Positions 16,690 through 24,149 of a stretch of DNA of 64,000 bases are shown in pieces. Positions within the stretch are counted from its first letter, which is position 1. Each line of letters begins with the position of its first letter. Both the position numbers and the translations under genes were made by a program. A model generated the notes under the pieces. That model was not told the origin of the DNA and did not search any database. It saw only the letters and a list, made by a program, of their open reading frames with translations. The DNA comes from Desulfobacter sp. (GTDB taxonomy: Bacteria > Desulfobacterota > Desulfobacteria > Desulfobacterales > Desulfobacteraceae): positions 620,001 through 684,000 of the forward strand of contig CP054837.1 of the NCBI GenBank assembly GCA_028768525.1, written 5' to 3'.

Positions 16690-16737
16690 CGGGAATTTTA
16701 ATTGTCGTTTGGCGGGAATTATAAATGACGCTGATCA
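16690..16737 (-). repeat. IS21 right terminal repeat region
   Basis: Reverse-complement partner of 13881-13928 (about 35 of 48 bases). Two internal repeats are seen: GGGAATTTTAATTGTCG and GGGAATTATAAATGACG, 17 bases each. The outer boundary is TGATCA at 16732-16737, followed by the CTTTTT duplication. Confidence 0.8.
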
Positions 16738-16837
16738 CTTTTTAACTAAATAGTTAGGGAAGTATGAATTTTAACAAAGAACCGAAGGGACTTTAATTAT
16801 TTTTTGGCCTACAGGGTTAAAAAGTGGGGGAAGAATT

Positions 16838-16863
16838 AAAAAAAGTTGTACAGGGGTTGTACA
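16838..16863. repeat. TTGTACA-GGGG-TTGTACA repeat, right copy
   Basis: Perfect 26-base copy of 5822-5847 in the same orientation, about 70 bases inside the tRNA end of the element. No integrase gene lies here, so the repeat is not just a conserved promoter of int. This favours a role in recombination, or descent from a lost integrase copy. Confidence 0.6.
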
Positions 16864-16890
16864 AAAAGGCTCTGGCAGAAATTCACAAAT

Positions 16891-16924
16891 AAAAAAAGGG
16901 GTGCCCGATCTTGGCTAACCCCTT
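16891..16924 (-). terminator. Terminator of tRNA-Leu(TAA)
   Basis: AAGGGGT pairs with ACCCCTT, with an inner GCC/GGC pairing. On the minus strand the stem is followed by a run of seven T. It lies directly 3' of the tRNA. Related hairpins lie beside the att copies at 5639 and 1573. Confidence 0.75.
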
Positions 16925-16932
16925 GTTTTTAC

Positions 16933-17020
16933 TGGTACCTGGGACGAGAATTGAACTCGTACAGGGCTCAGCCCCGAGGGATTTTAAGTCCCTTGCGTCT
17001 ACCAGTTCCGCCACCCAGGC
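16933..17020 (-). tRNA. tRNA-Leu(TAA), hosting the integrated elements
   Basis: An 88-base gene with encoded CCA. The acceptor stem is GCCTGGG/CCCAGGT and the anticodon stem AGGGA/TCCCT. The loop is CTTAAAA with anticodon TAA at 16984-16986, reading UUA. The long variable arm is GGGGCTGAGCCC-type, as in leucine tRNAs, and the T loop is TTCAATT. Its 3' 61 bases (16933-16993) are the direct repeat shared with 5639-5699. The tRNA is intact because the element restored its 3' end. Confidence 0.96.
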
Positions 17021-17219
17021 ACATCGTCAGGATTAAATATATTATTACAGCACATTTTGCAAGGAAAAACCGCCGGCGCCCGACCTCATATATTGCTTCC
17101 CCATTTTAAAATGATTATGTTACTATACACGGGCAAAATGCAGCAGACAAAAGTATTGTACCGATTTGTCCCTCTTTATGGATGGAACCAACCTCCCGCG
17201 GGAAAGGATAATTGGCAAG

Positions 17220-17687
17220 ATGGTCACTAAAATTTACGTCAATGCAGATCTTAAGGCAACAATCCCTTGCCCTAATTGCAAGAATTCCTACCAAAAAGAC
17301 GTATCAAGATTCATAAAACACCATAAAGAGGTCCGGCTTAAATACACCTGTAAATGCAAGCACCAGTTCTCCATACTTCTTGAGAGAAGACGGTTCATCA
17401 GAAAGGAGAAACAACTCAACGGTTACCTGATCGAACCGACAAGGAAGCTGCCGCTGAGAATAATTGATATTTCCAAGTACGGCATAAAAATCAAGCTGTT
17501 CACAAAAGCCCCGCCCGATATCGGCAGCATCCTGACCATTGAATTCATCCTGGATGACCCCGGCCATTCAAAGGTCACCACAAAAGTAACGGTCAAGCGG
17601 GTCCTCTTCCCCGACACCCTTGGCTGCGAATTCCTTAACCCGAACCACTATGACAATCTGGGGAAATATTTTTTATTTCATTTTTGA
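17220..17687 (+). CDS. PilZ domain protein with N-terminal Cys motif
   Basis: The ATG at 17220 is preferred over upstream TTG or ATG codons. MVTKIYVNADLKATIPCPNC is the usual start of this group, and GGAAAGGA lies upstream. The 155-residue protein has CPNC and CKC cysteines at about 16-50, probably metal-binding. A PilZ beta-barrel then begins at RKLPLRIIDISKYGIKIKL (about 80-98), the D/NxSxxG-type switch region, and ends near LGCEFLNP. PilZ domains bind cyclic-di-GMP. The first arginine motif is only loosely kept (EPTRKLP), so binding is not certain. Confidence 0.75.
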   Translation: MVTKIYVNADLKATIPCPNCKNSYQKDVSRFIKHHKEVRLKYTCKCKHQFSILLERRRFIRKEKQLNGYLIEPTRKLPLRIIDISKYGIKIKLFTKAPPDIGSILTIEFILDDPGHSKVTTKVTVKRVLFPDTLGCEFLNPNHYDNLGKYFLFHF

Positions 17688-17730
17688 TCGCGAGGGCCCG
17701 GCACATGGAAAACATTGGAATCCGGGCATA

Positions 17731-17764
17731 AAAAAATCCCGAGAAGGCTTGTCCTTCCGGGATT
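17731..17764 (-). terminator. Terminator of tRNA-Leu(CAG), first copy
   Basis: AATCCCG pairs with CGGGATT, with an inner AAGG/CCTT pairing and a CTTGT loop. On the minus strand six T follow. It lies 10 bases 3' of the tRNA. Confidence 0.8.
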
Positions 17765-17773
17765 CGATGTGAG

Positions 17774-17860
<87 letters not shown>

Positions 17861-18007
17861 ACGTCTCAAAACAACGAAAAGGGTTATACAGCAAGGTTTT
17901 TGACTTGTCAATCGAAAAGTTCACTTTCTTTTTCAGCAAGCCCCCTGCCTTGGTCTTAAACCATTGTATCTATCTGGTTTCAAACCGCTTTTACCTTCTA
18001 TCAGAAT

Positions 18008-18072
18008 TTGTAACAGGGTTCTAACCGGAATGTCAACTTGAAAAGCTGGCGGCAACCCAGCCAATGTTACAA
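18008..18072. ncRNA. Structured element of unknown kind
   Basis: TTGTAACA (18008-18015) and TGTTACAA (18065-18072) form a perfect closing stem. Inside, GGGTT can pair with AACCC, and alternatively GCTGG with CCAGC around a CGGCAA loop; the two inner pairings exclude each other. No known riboswitch consensus fits. It precedes a small frame at 18185. It could be a regulatory leader or chance. Confidence 0.25.
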
Positions 18073-18184
18073 TACGACCTAAAAAAAGCCATAATTTGAC
18101 AATAGGGGGAAAATGTATATTATTAAGCATTAACTAATCTTTGATTTGCAATTAACCCAATTAAAAAGGAGCTTAAATCAAATA

Positions 18185-18352
18185 ATGGCAACCGAGCATA
18201 CGAGCGAAACCCACCTGGGAAAGGACGAATTACTGGAAATTTTAAATGAGATTGATACGGAGCGTCAGAATGATCCGATCAAGACCAATGATCATCAGAA
18301 TGAAAGCACCGCTCCCCACAGCTATCCAAATCCAAGCAATCAATTTTACTAA
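18185..18352 (+). CDS. Hypothetical 55-residue protein
   Basis: A short hydrophilic frame starting MATEHTSETHLGKDELLEIL, with AAAAAGGAG upstream at a rather long spacing of 13 bases. No motif and no recognised family. The helical KDELLEILNEIDTE segment looks protein-like, but the Asn/His/Pro-rich end does not add support. Confidence 0.35.
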   Translation: MATEHTSETHLGKDELLEILNEIDTERQNDPIKTNDHQNESTAPHSYPNPSNQFY

Positions 18353-18739
18353 ATTCACTTCTTTTTTCTCCAACAATCCACCATGTACCTGAGAACACCT
18401 TTGTCTTCAAATTAAAGGTGGCTCAAAAAAAACAAAGCATAGTGTATAGGGCTGATACCAGTCCCAGAATAGGCTGTATCAAGCCCTTTTACATTTTGAC
18501 GGCTGGATTTACCCTCCAATCAGTGACCATGTCTAATCGTGTTGTATGACGGTATGCACCGACAGCCTGCCCCGGACATCTTACCCCTGGGTGTCATTTC
18601 TGGTATACTCGGGACAGAAGACGCGCATCAGATTTGAACCGCTATCGGAAACGGCAGAGTAAGCTTGGTTTGTTCTAACACTCAGAGCCCTAATGGTATC
18701 GTCTCTTCTCCAATTAACCATAAAAAGGAGGACAGCACC
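18353..18739. other. 387-base intergenic stretch with one hairpin
   Basis: No gene is credible here. A stem of GGGCTGATACCAG with CTGTATCAAGCCC (18449-18486, one bulge) followed by TTTT is a probable terminator for the small gene upstream. The remainder probably contains the promoter of the gene at 18740. No further structure was recognised. Confidence 0.35.
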
Positions 18740-19000
18740 ATGACTGAGTTTTGCACGGATGTCAATTCCAGAACAATTAAAATGGCCCTTGTGGACGGGT
18801 CCCAGATTAATGCCTGCGTAAATATCGACCGGGAACCAGGCTATAACCGCTTAAGCGACATGATCAGCAACAGCAGAGAACCGTTTTTGGTTTTAATGAA
18901 TGCCACAATGCACAACACCGGCATTACAACGCCCGTAAACTATGAAACTTTATTTGTGAATAAAGAGCACATATTGTGGGCAACGCCTCAAAATGATTAG
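18740..19000 (+). CDS. Small DUF6812-like protein
   Basis: The ATG follows AAAAAGGAGGACAGCACC, a near-ideal start; the frame also runs upstream but without such a site. The 86-residue product has a small beta-sheet pattern: TIKMALVDGSQINACVNI, then YNRLSDMISNSREPFLVLMNA. This fits the GxxNxxxxxRlSDhhN..fivL pattern of short proteins common in Desulfobacterota and, I believe, named DUF6812. Molecular role unknown. It lies 157 bases before the PAS protein on the same strand. Confidence 0.6.
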   Translation: MTEFCTDVNSRTIKMALVDGSQINACVNIDREPGYNRLSDMISNSREPFLVLMNATMHNTGITTPVNYETLFVNKEHILWATPQND

Positions 19001-19157
19001 CAGCCAATGACCCGACACAGCATTGTCACCAATTCACAGGAACGGAAAAGGCGGAGAAGGTTCCGCCCGGGACAGATGCGGAGGATTCATTTGACTTCAA
19101 ACCGCTGATTCCATAGTATATTCATTGACCATCAATCTGTTTTTGCAGGAGTGTCTT

Positions 19158-19838
19158 ATGTCCGAAAAGAGTATTGAAGAAATAAAGAAAATAGAAAAAG
19201 ACCATCGCTTTTTAACCAAAAACCTGGTTGACGCAATCTGGATTGCCGATGCGGAAACCCTGCGTATTGAATATATGACAGAATCCATTGAAAAGCTAAG
19301 CGGGTATACGATACAGGAATCTATCAATCAAGGGCTTCAGAAAAGAATGACCCCGGAATCTTTTCAAAAAATCAAAGCATTGCTGGACGAGGAGAAACTG
19401 AAATTTGACCAGGGGATAAAAACAATACGGTCGGCGGAGATTGAGTTCATCCATAAAAACGGCATCCCTTATTGGTGTGAGATCAGGGCAAGGCTGATCA
19501 AAGAACCCGGAAATATATTGAAAATTGTTGGGGTAACAAAGGACATCACAGAACGGAAAAAGGTGGAGCAGGAAAAAAACGATTTGATAGAAAAGCTGGG
19601 TAAGGCCTTATTTGAAAAAGAAAAATTGCTGAAAGAAAACAAAACATTAAAAGGGCTTCTGCCGATTTGCAGCGGATGCAAAAGAATCAGAGATGAAAAA
19701 GGCAAATGGTGGCCCATAGATGCATATATAGAAAAAGCGACTGAGACAAAGCTTAACCATACCATCTGTGTCGACTGTAAAGAGGCCTTTTACGGAGATG
19801 AGGCCTGGTACCAGAAACGGAAAAAAAAGATGGAATAA
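19158..19838 (+). CDS. PAS sensor protein with C-terminal Cys-cluster module
   Basis: The ATG at 19158 has AGGAG seven bases upstream. The 226-residue protein has a PAS domain (about 20-140; ENLVDAIWIADAE-like start, ending VGVTKDITERKKVE), then a coiled linker (about 140-170). The C-terminal module reads GLLPICSGCKRIRDEKGKWW, then AYIEKAT and HTICVDCKEAFYG. Its four cysteines (CSGC and CVDC) probably bind a metal or cofactor. No kinase, GGDEF or other output domain follows, so the Cys module may be the output. The same module ends the protein at 32479. Confidence 0.75.
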   Translation: MSEKSIEEIKKIEKDHRFLTKNLVDAIWIADAETLRIEYMTESIEKLSGYTIQESINQGLQKRMTPESFQKIKALLDEEKLKFDQGIKTIRSAEIEFIHKNGIPYWCEIRARLIKEPGNILKIVGVTKDITERKKVEQEKNDLIEKLGKALFEKEKLLKENKTLKGLLPICSGCKRIRDEKGKWWPIDAYIEKATETKLNHTICVDCKEAFYGDEAWYQKRKKKME

Positions 19839-19852
19839 GGCCCCGGCTATAA

Positions 19853-20257
19853 TTAAACAGGGGTCATATCAAAGCCAGATGACGCCAGCCATTCTTTTGC
19901 ATCCTGAATATTGTCAAAAACTTCGATCTCCAACCGACTGGCTTCTTGAACGATTTTACCCACCTGCCATTTTTTTATTTCCGATTTTCCTGCAACAACA
20001 GCCAGATGAGAGAGAGGGGTCTTGAACCGGCCACTGACCATTTGTGAAATCAGTTTTTCCGCCTCCGGCGTGTGGAGTTCCCATCGACTGCGGTCAATAA
20101 GCAACGCCCAAGGCTTGTCATGGTAAAATTTGTAAGCAATGCGTTTCAGATCCTTTAGGTAGTCCTTGGCCACTCTCTCATCCCAGGCAAAAAAAGCCTC
20201 AATGTAAAGAAGGTGTTCATAGGGAACCATCTTATAAAAGTCCGTTTTAATTTCCAT
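19853..20257 (-). CDS. STAS/SpoIIAA-like protein, unknown
   Basis: The ATG at 20257 is preferred (GAGG seven bases upstream) over a TTG six bases earlier. The 134-residue protein alternates strands and helices (LLYIEAFFAWDE, WALLIDRSRWELHTPEAEKL, LSHLAVVAG, IEVFDNIQDAKEWLAS). This is the pattern of short SpoIIAA-like proteins that occur beside sensory genes. Family assignment is tentative. It lies 17 bases downstream of the periplasmic binding protein and is probably co-transcribed. Confidence 0.6.
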   Translation of the reverse strand: MEIKTDFYKMVPYEHLLYIEAFFAWDERVAKDYLKDLKRIAYKFYHDKPWALLIDRSRWELHTPEAEKLISQMVSGRFKTPLSHLAVVAGKSEIKKWQVGKIVQEASRLEIEVFDNIQDAKEWLASSGFDMTPV

Positions 20258-20274
20258 AATCAAACCTCAGATTC

Positions 20275-21048
20275 CTAAAAGGATGAAGGGATTGTAAAAT
20301 TGGCGGCTGAATATTTTTCATACAATTTTTTTATGGTGCCAGATTTTAAAAGCCGCGAAAAATTTCGATCAAACAGCCGGGCCAAATTCTCACCTCTTTT
20401 GCTATTGATAAAAACAACGTAGAGTTTTAACTCAAGTATTGTCTTCATTGCAAAATCATTCATCCGATATTCGGGAGTGTCCCTGAAAAAATCCTTGAGG
20501 TCACCTTCGGCATCCAGAAAAAAATCCAGCTTTGAGGTATTGAGCAGGTGGATGCCCAATTCCCTGGTATCGACCCGCCGAATCAATGTCGAAACAATGA
20601 CTGAAGCAGGGAGGTATTGTTCAAACGAATACCCTTCAATCCATGCCACTTTTTTCCCTCTTATGCTCTGACTTCCCGACCATTTGACGTTGGAAGTTTT
20701 TTTGTAAAGTGCTTGAACGATATCAACTGCGAAATGATTCTTGGGATAGACCCCATTTTCAATTTCATCGACATAGGCACCTATCATGGCATCCACGGAA
20801 TGATTTTTCAAAAGATTCACCGAGCCGATATATGACCTGATAATCGGCTGAATGCCATAGCCTTCAGATTCATAGACCGCCCTTAGGATATCCCAATACA
20901 GCCCTGTTCCATCTCTTTCAGTGGCATCTTTCCACTCTTCTGTGGCAAAAGAAATTGTTTTTTCAGCTGCATCTGTTTTCGGTACCATCCAAATGGAAAG
21001 GCAGACGCTGAGCATGATGACCGCAACCAAGGATTTTTTACAATTCAC
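20275..21048 (-). CDS. Periplasmic substrate-binding protein (SBP_bac_3-like)
   Basis: A GTG at 21048 is preferred as start: it gives MNCKKSLVAVIMLSVCLSIW and a signal peptide cut after KTDA. It also overlaps a TGA of a short upstream frame (GTGA). A longer reading to 21252 would bury the signal peptide behind 68 hydrophilic residues. The mature part (about 230 residues) matches amino-acid-type binding proteins: ISFATEEW, GLYWDILRAV, DAMIGAY, KKVAWIEGYSFEQYL, and a closing LLKSGTIKKLYEKY helix. No permease or ATPase genes are adjacent, so it may sense rather than import. Confidence 0.65.
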   Translation of the reverse strand: MNCKKSLVAVIMLSVCLSIWMVPKTDAAEKTISFATEEWKDATERDGTGLYWDILRAVYESEGYGIQPIIRSYIGSVNLLKNHSVDAMIGAYVDEIENGVYPKNHFAVDIVQALYKKTSNVKWSGSQSIRGKKVAWIEGYSFEQYLPASVIVSTLIRRVDTRELGIHLLNTSKLDFFLDAEGDLKDFFRDTPEYRMNDFAMKTILELKLYVVFINSKRGENLARLFDRNFSRLLKSGTIKKLYEKYSAANFTIPSSF

Positions 21049-21442
21049 CCCGCCGATCCCAGCCGCTTTTTTTCCCTCTTCTTTTGCATTTCTCCTGCTC
21101 TGCAAATCAAATTTATCCCTGTCTTTTATATCATAATCTGAGTATTTTTTTCCATTGATGTACAGACGCCTTGAAAAATCCACCCAATGCCTCCTCTGAA
21201 TTTTTCTGAACAGCATCGGCCGGCGATCCGACCATACGTCATCATCAGACAAAATTGACAGCTTTAAGGGAATATCTCAACCCTTTTTTGGATATATATA
21301 TTTGAACAGGCAAGCATAAAGGAGGGTCTCCAATAACCAATATCCTGGTTCAGGTTTAAGGGAATAAAATTTTTAATAGGAAAAATAGGCGGATGGCAAG
21401 ACGATTGGGCAACAACCGGGCTGAAACCCATCGTGTGAGCAT
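21049..21442. other. About 390-base region without a firm gene
   Basis: An in-frame extension of the binding-protein gene runs back to 21252, but it has no ribosome site and precedes the signal peptide. At 21403-21436 ACGAT-T-GGG can pair with CCC-ATCGT around a 17-base interior, a possible structured RNA. The rest is AT-rich and probably carries the promoter of the minus-strand pair. Confidence 0.3.
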
Positions 21443-21471
21443 AAAAAAAGCCGCTGTAGTTACAGCAGCTT
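21443..21471 (-). terminator. Terminator of tRNA-Leu(CAG), second copy
   Basis: AAGCCGCTGTA pairs with TACAGCAGCTT (one mismatch) around a GT turn, followed on the minus strand by seven T. It differs from the terminator of the first copy, so the duplication does not extend this far. Confidence 0.8.
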
Positions 21472-21481
21472 ACTTGGGGGA

Positions 21482-21568
<87 letters not shown>

Positions 21569-21683
21569 ACTTATCCTTGGCTTTCCCGCAGCAATTAAGC
21601 GTTGCGTTCAAGCGACGGTTGGGATATATATACTTGCTTGTGACTTTTGTCAACAATATTTTTGATAGAACCTGAAGGATGAC

Positions 21684-22613
21684 ATGAAATTAATCGAAAA
21701 CTTGGATCTGATTGACGCTCCTTTTAAAAATGCTGTCGTGACCATCGGCAATTTTGACGGTGTCCACAAAGGCCACCAGGCATTATTATATCAGGTAATA
21801 GAAAAGGCCGCCGAAATCAACGGCACCTCGGTGGCCATGACCTTTGACCCCCATCCTTTAAGGGCGCTTGGTATTTCAAGCCCCCCTTTGATCACCCGGC
21901 ACGACCAGAAATTAGAACTCATTGAACAATCCGGCATTGATGTGTTATTGTGCCTGCCCTTTGATAAAGCGTTTGCCGATATACCGGCCCAGGATTTCAT
22001 TGAAAAGATCCTGGTTGAAAAAATCGGAATGAAGGCTATTATTATCGGAGGCGACTATTCATTTGGAAAAAAACGTTCAGGCAATATCAGCCTGCTGCGC
22101 TCCGCCGGCATGGACCTGGGATATGAAACCATTGTCTCAGAGTGGATCAACGATACGGAAACCGGCAAAGAACGGATTTCCAGTACCCGTATACGGGAGA
22201 TCGTCATGGAGGGCCGGGTGGACCAGGCCATGAAATACCTGGGCCGCTACTACCAGATCCGGGGCAAGGTCATCAAAGGACGGAAACGCGGCGGCAGCCA
22301 GCTCGGCTTCCCAACGGCCAATATCAAACTCCATGATGAACTATGCCCGAAACTCGGGGTTTATGCCGTAACCGTGGAGACCGTCCACGGCCATCACAAG
22401 GGCGTAGCCAACATCGGTTTTTCCCCGACCTTCGGCGACCAGATGTTCACCATAGAAGTTCACATCCTTGATTTTGAAGGGGACATCTATGATACCCGGA
22501 TCCGCATCAACATGGTGGCGCGGCTCAGGGACGAGAAAAAATTTTCCAGCATTCAAGAGCTGGCAGAACAGATCAAAACAGACATTGAGAAAGCAAAGGA
22601 CATCCTTAAATAA
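21684..22613 (+). CDS. ribF: Bifunctional riboflavin kinase / FAD synthetase
   Basis: RibF makes FMN from riboflavin and then FAD. The 309-residue protein has the N-terminal nucleotidyltransferase domain with GNFDGVHKGHQALL (about 21-34) and ISSTRIRE. The C-terminal flavokinase domain has GRKRGGSQLGFPTANI (about 195-210, the PTAN motif) and GVYAVTV. Length and both motif sets are normal. It starts a tightly packed plus-strand operon: def follows after two bases. Confidence 0.96.
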   Translation: MKLIENLDLIDAPFKNAVVTIGNFDGVHKGHQALLYQVIEKAAEINGTSVAMTFDPHPLRALGISSPPLITRHDQKLELIEQSGIDVLLCLPFDKAFADIPAQDFIEKILVEKIGMKAIIIGGDYSFGKKRSGNISLLRSAGMDLGYETIVSEWINDTETGKERISSTRIREIVMEGRVDQAMKYLGRYYQIRGKVIKGRKRGGSQLGFPTANIKLHDELCPKLGVYAVTVETVHGHHKGVANIGFSPTFGDQMFTIEVHILDFEGDIYDTRIRINMVARLRDEKKFSSIQELAEQIKTDIEKAKDILK

Positions 22614-22615
22614 AA

Positions 22616-23182
22616 ATGGCAGTATTAGATATAGTCAAGTACCCGGAAAAATCCTTAAGTAACCCCTCGGTACCCGTAGAAGAAATTGACGATGAAATCC
22701 TGAAATTGATCGAAGACATGGGGGAGACCATGTTCCATGATTCCGGAGTTGGACTGGCCGCCCCCCAGGTGGGGATCAACAAACGGATCATTGTATATGA
22801 TGCCCATGCCGCCGATCCCGCCCCAGAGGACGAGGAAGAGCTGGCAGACGAGGATACAGAAGAAGCCCCCAAAGGCGAATTCACCGCCCTGATCAACCCG
22901 GAAATCATCTCTAAAAGCCAGGAGACCTTTATTTCTGAGAACGAAGGCTGCCTGAGCGTTGTGGATTACCGGGCCGACGTAAAACGTCATGCCAGGGTGA
23001 CGGTACGGGCCCTGAACATCGACGGCAAAAAACTGGAATTTGATGCAGACGGGCTTTTGGCCGTCATTATGCAGCATGAAATAGACCACCTGGACGGAAT
23101 ATTGTTCATAGACCGGATCTCCTCCCTCAAGCGGACCATGTACAGAAAGAAACGGTTAAAGCAGTTAAAAAAGAACAATTAA
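22616..23182 (+). CDS. def: Peptide deformylase
   Basis: Removes the N-formyl group from new proteins, in the cytoplasm. All three family motifs are present in the 188-residue protein: GVGLAAPQVG (about 45-54), EGCLS with the metal-binding Cys, and QHEIDHLDG with the two His ligands and catalytic Glu. An acidic insertion (about 66-83: PAPEDEEELADEDTEEA) sits between motifs 1 and 2 and makes this copy slightly longer than the E. coli enzyme. Neighbouring fmt supplies the opposite reaction on initiator tRNA, the usual pairing. Confidence 0.97.
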   Translation: MAVLDIVKYPEKSLSNPSVPVEEIDDEILKLIEDMGETMFHDSGVGLAAPQVGINKRIIVYDAHAADPAPEDEEELADEDTEEAPKGEFTALINPEIISKSQETFISENEGCLSVVDYRADVKRHARVTVRALNIDGKKLEFDADGLLAVIMQHEIDHLDGILFIDRISSLKRTMYRKKRLKQLKKNN

Positions 23183-23203
23183 AATTGTCGGCATAAAAAA
23201 ACT

Positions 23204-24148
23204 ATGAAAAAAAAACGCATCATTTTCATGGGCACACCGGAGTTTTCCGTGACGGCCCTCAAGGCACTGGCAGCAGACGAAACTTTCGAGATCCCCCTGG
23301 TGGTGACCCAGCCCGACCGTCCCAAAGGGCGGGGCAAAAAGCTGGCCCCCTCCCCTGTCAAAAAAGCAGCACTGGACCTGGGCCTGGAAATCTTCCAGCC
23401 CGAACGCCTGAATACCGCCCAAGGAAAAGAAAGGCTTAGTGCCCTGGCCCCGGACTTTTTTGTGGTGGTGGCCTTCGGACAGATCCTCTCCCAGGAAATC
23501 CTGGATATCCCCAGGGTCTATCCCATTAACATTCACGCCTCGCTGCTGCCCCGGTACAGGGGCGCCGCCCCCATCCAGGCAGCCGTGCTCAATATGGATA
23601 AGGAAAGCGGGGTCACCACCATGGTCATGGCAAAAGGCATGGACACAGGGGACATGCTCCTGAAATCCGTCACCCCCATAGATCCCATGGAAACCGCCCA
23701 GGACCTCCACGACCGCCTCTCACAAATGGGAGCGGATCTTATTGTGGAGACCCTCCACCAAATCAATGCCGGCGGCATCACCCCTGAGCCCCAGGATCAT
23801 GACAAGGCCACCCATGTCTCCATGCTCAAAAAATCCGACGGTGAAATCGACTGGACCCGGCCGGACAAGGCCGTTTGTGCCCATATAAACGCCATGACCC
23901 CGTGGCCCGGGGCCTTTACCCACCTTTCGGGCAAGCGGCTGAAAATATTCAAGGCCGTCCCGGCACCGGCAGAGAAATCCGATGCGGCCCCGGGAGAGAT
24001 CCTTTCCTGCAGGGCCGAGGGCATCTGTGTTGCAACAGGAGAAAACCCCGTACTGATTCTGGAACTCATGGGCAGTTCGGGAAAACGCCTGGCAGCCGAC
24101 GCCTTTCTCCGGGGCAATAAGATCGACCTGCCGGCCCGGTTTGAGTAA
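23204..24148 (+). CDS. fmt: Methionyl-tRNA formyltransferase
   Basis: Formylates initiator Met-tRNA using 10-formyl-THF. The 314-residue protein begins RIIFMGTPEFSVTAL, has the folate-binding/catalytic stretch NIHASLLPRYRGAAPIQ (about 109-125) and MDTGDML, and a C-terminal tRNA-binding domain (INAMTPWPGAFT). Length normal. It follows def by 21 bases; rsmB starts two bases after its stop. Confidence 0.97.
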   Translation: MKKKRIIFMGTPEFSVTALKALAADETFEIPLVVTQPDRPKGRGKKLAPSPVKKAALDLGLEIFQPERLNTAQGKERLSALAPDFFVVVAFGQILSQEILDIPRVYPINIHASLLPRYRGAAPIQAAVLNMDKESGVTTMVMAKGMDTGDMLLKSVTPIDPMETAQDLHDRLSQMGADLIVETLHQINAGGITPEPQDHDKATHVSMLKKSDGEIDWTRPDKAVCAHINAMTPWPGAFTHLSGKRLKIFKAVPAPAEKSDAAPGEILSCRAEGICVATGENPVLILELMGSSGKRLAADAFLRGNKIDLPARFE

Positions 24149-24149
24149 A

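Larger units (their letters stand above)
13881..16737 (-). mobile_element. Complete IS21-family insertion sequence, 2857 bp
   Basis: The element has imperfect 48-bp terminal repeats starting TGATCA, CTTTTT duplications outside them, and istA-istB on the minus strand with a 4-base overlap. A truncated third frame follows istB, and a 250-base non-coding left arm carries a strong hairpin. It sits inside the outer tRNA-Leu element, directly upstream of the MGGPGSGR gene's ribosome site. It looks intact and probably mobile. Confidence 0.9.
5639..16993. mobile_element. Outer integrative element in tRNA-Leu(UAA), about 11.3 kb
   Basis: The element is bounded by perfect 61-bp repeats (5639-5699 and 16933-16993), the latter inside the intact tRNA-Leu. 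Content in order: tyrosine integrase, unknown 267-residue gene, AlpA-like gene, RepA-like ATPase, iteron-rich non-coding region, small gene, HEPN-like gene, two exported proteins, zinc-ribbon protein, IS21-family insertion. No relaxase, type IV secretion, capsid or terminase gene is seen. The int-AlpA-Rep order resembles phage satellites or small mobilizable islands. Which of these it is remains inference. Confidence 0.82.

Noticed and set aside
5639..16993. Prophage
   Set aside because: No capsid, portal, terminase, tail, lysis or phage repressor gene is recognisable.
18008..18072. Cyclic-di-GMP or SAM riboswitch
   Set aside because: GGCAACCC and a GGGTT word look tempting next to a PilZ gene, but the rest of either consensus is absent.
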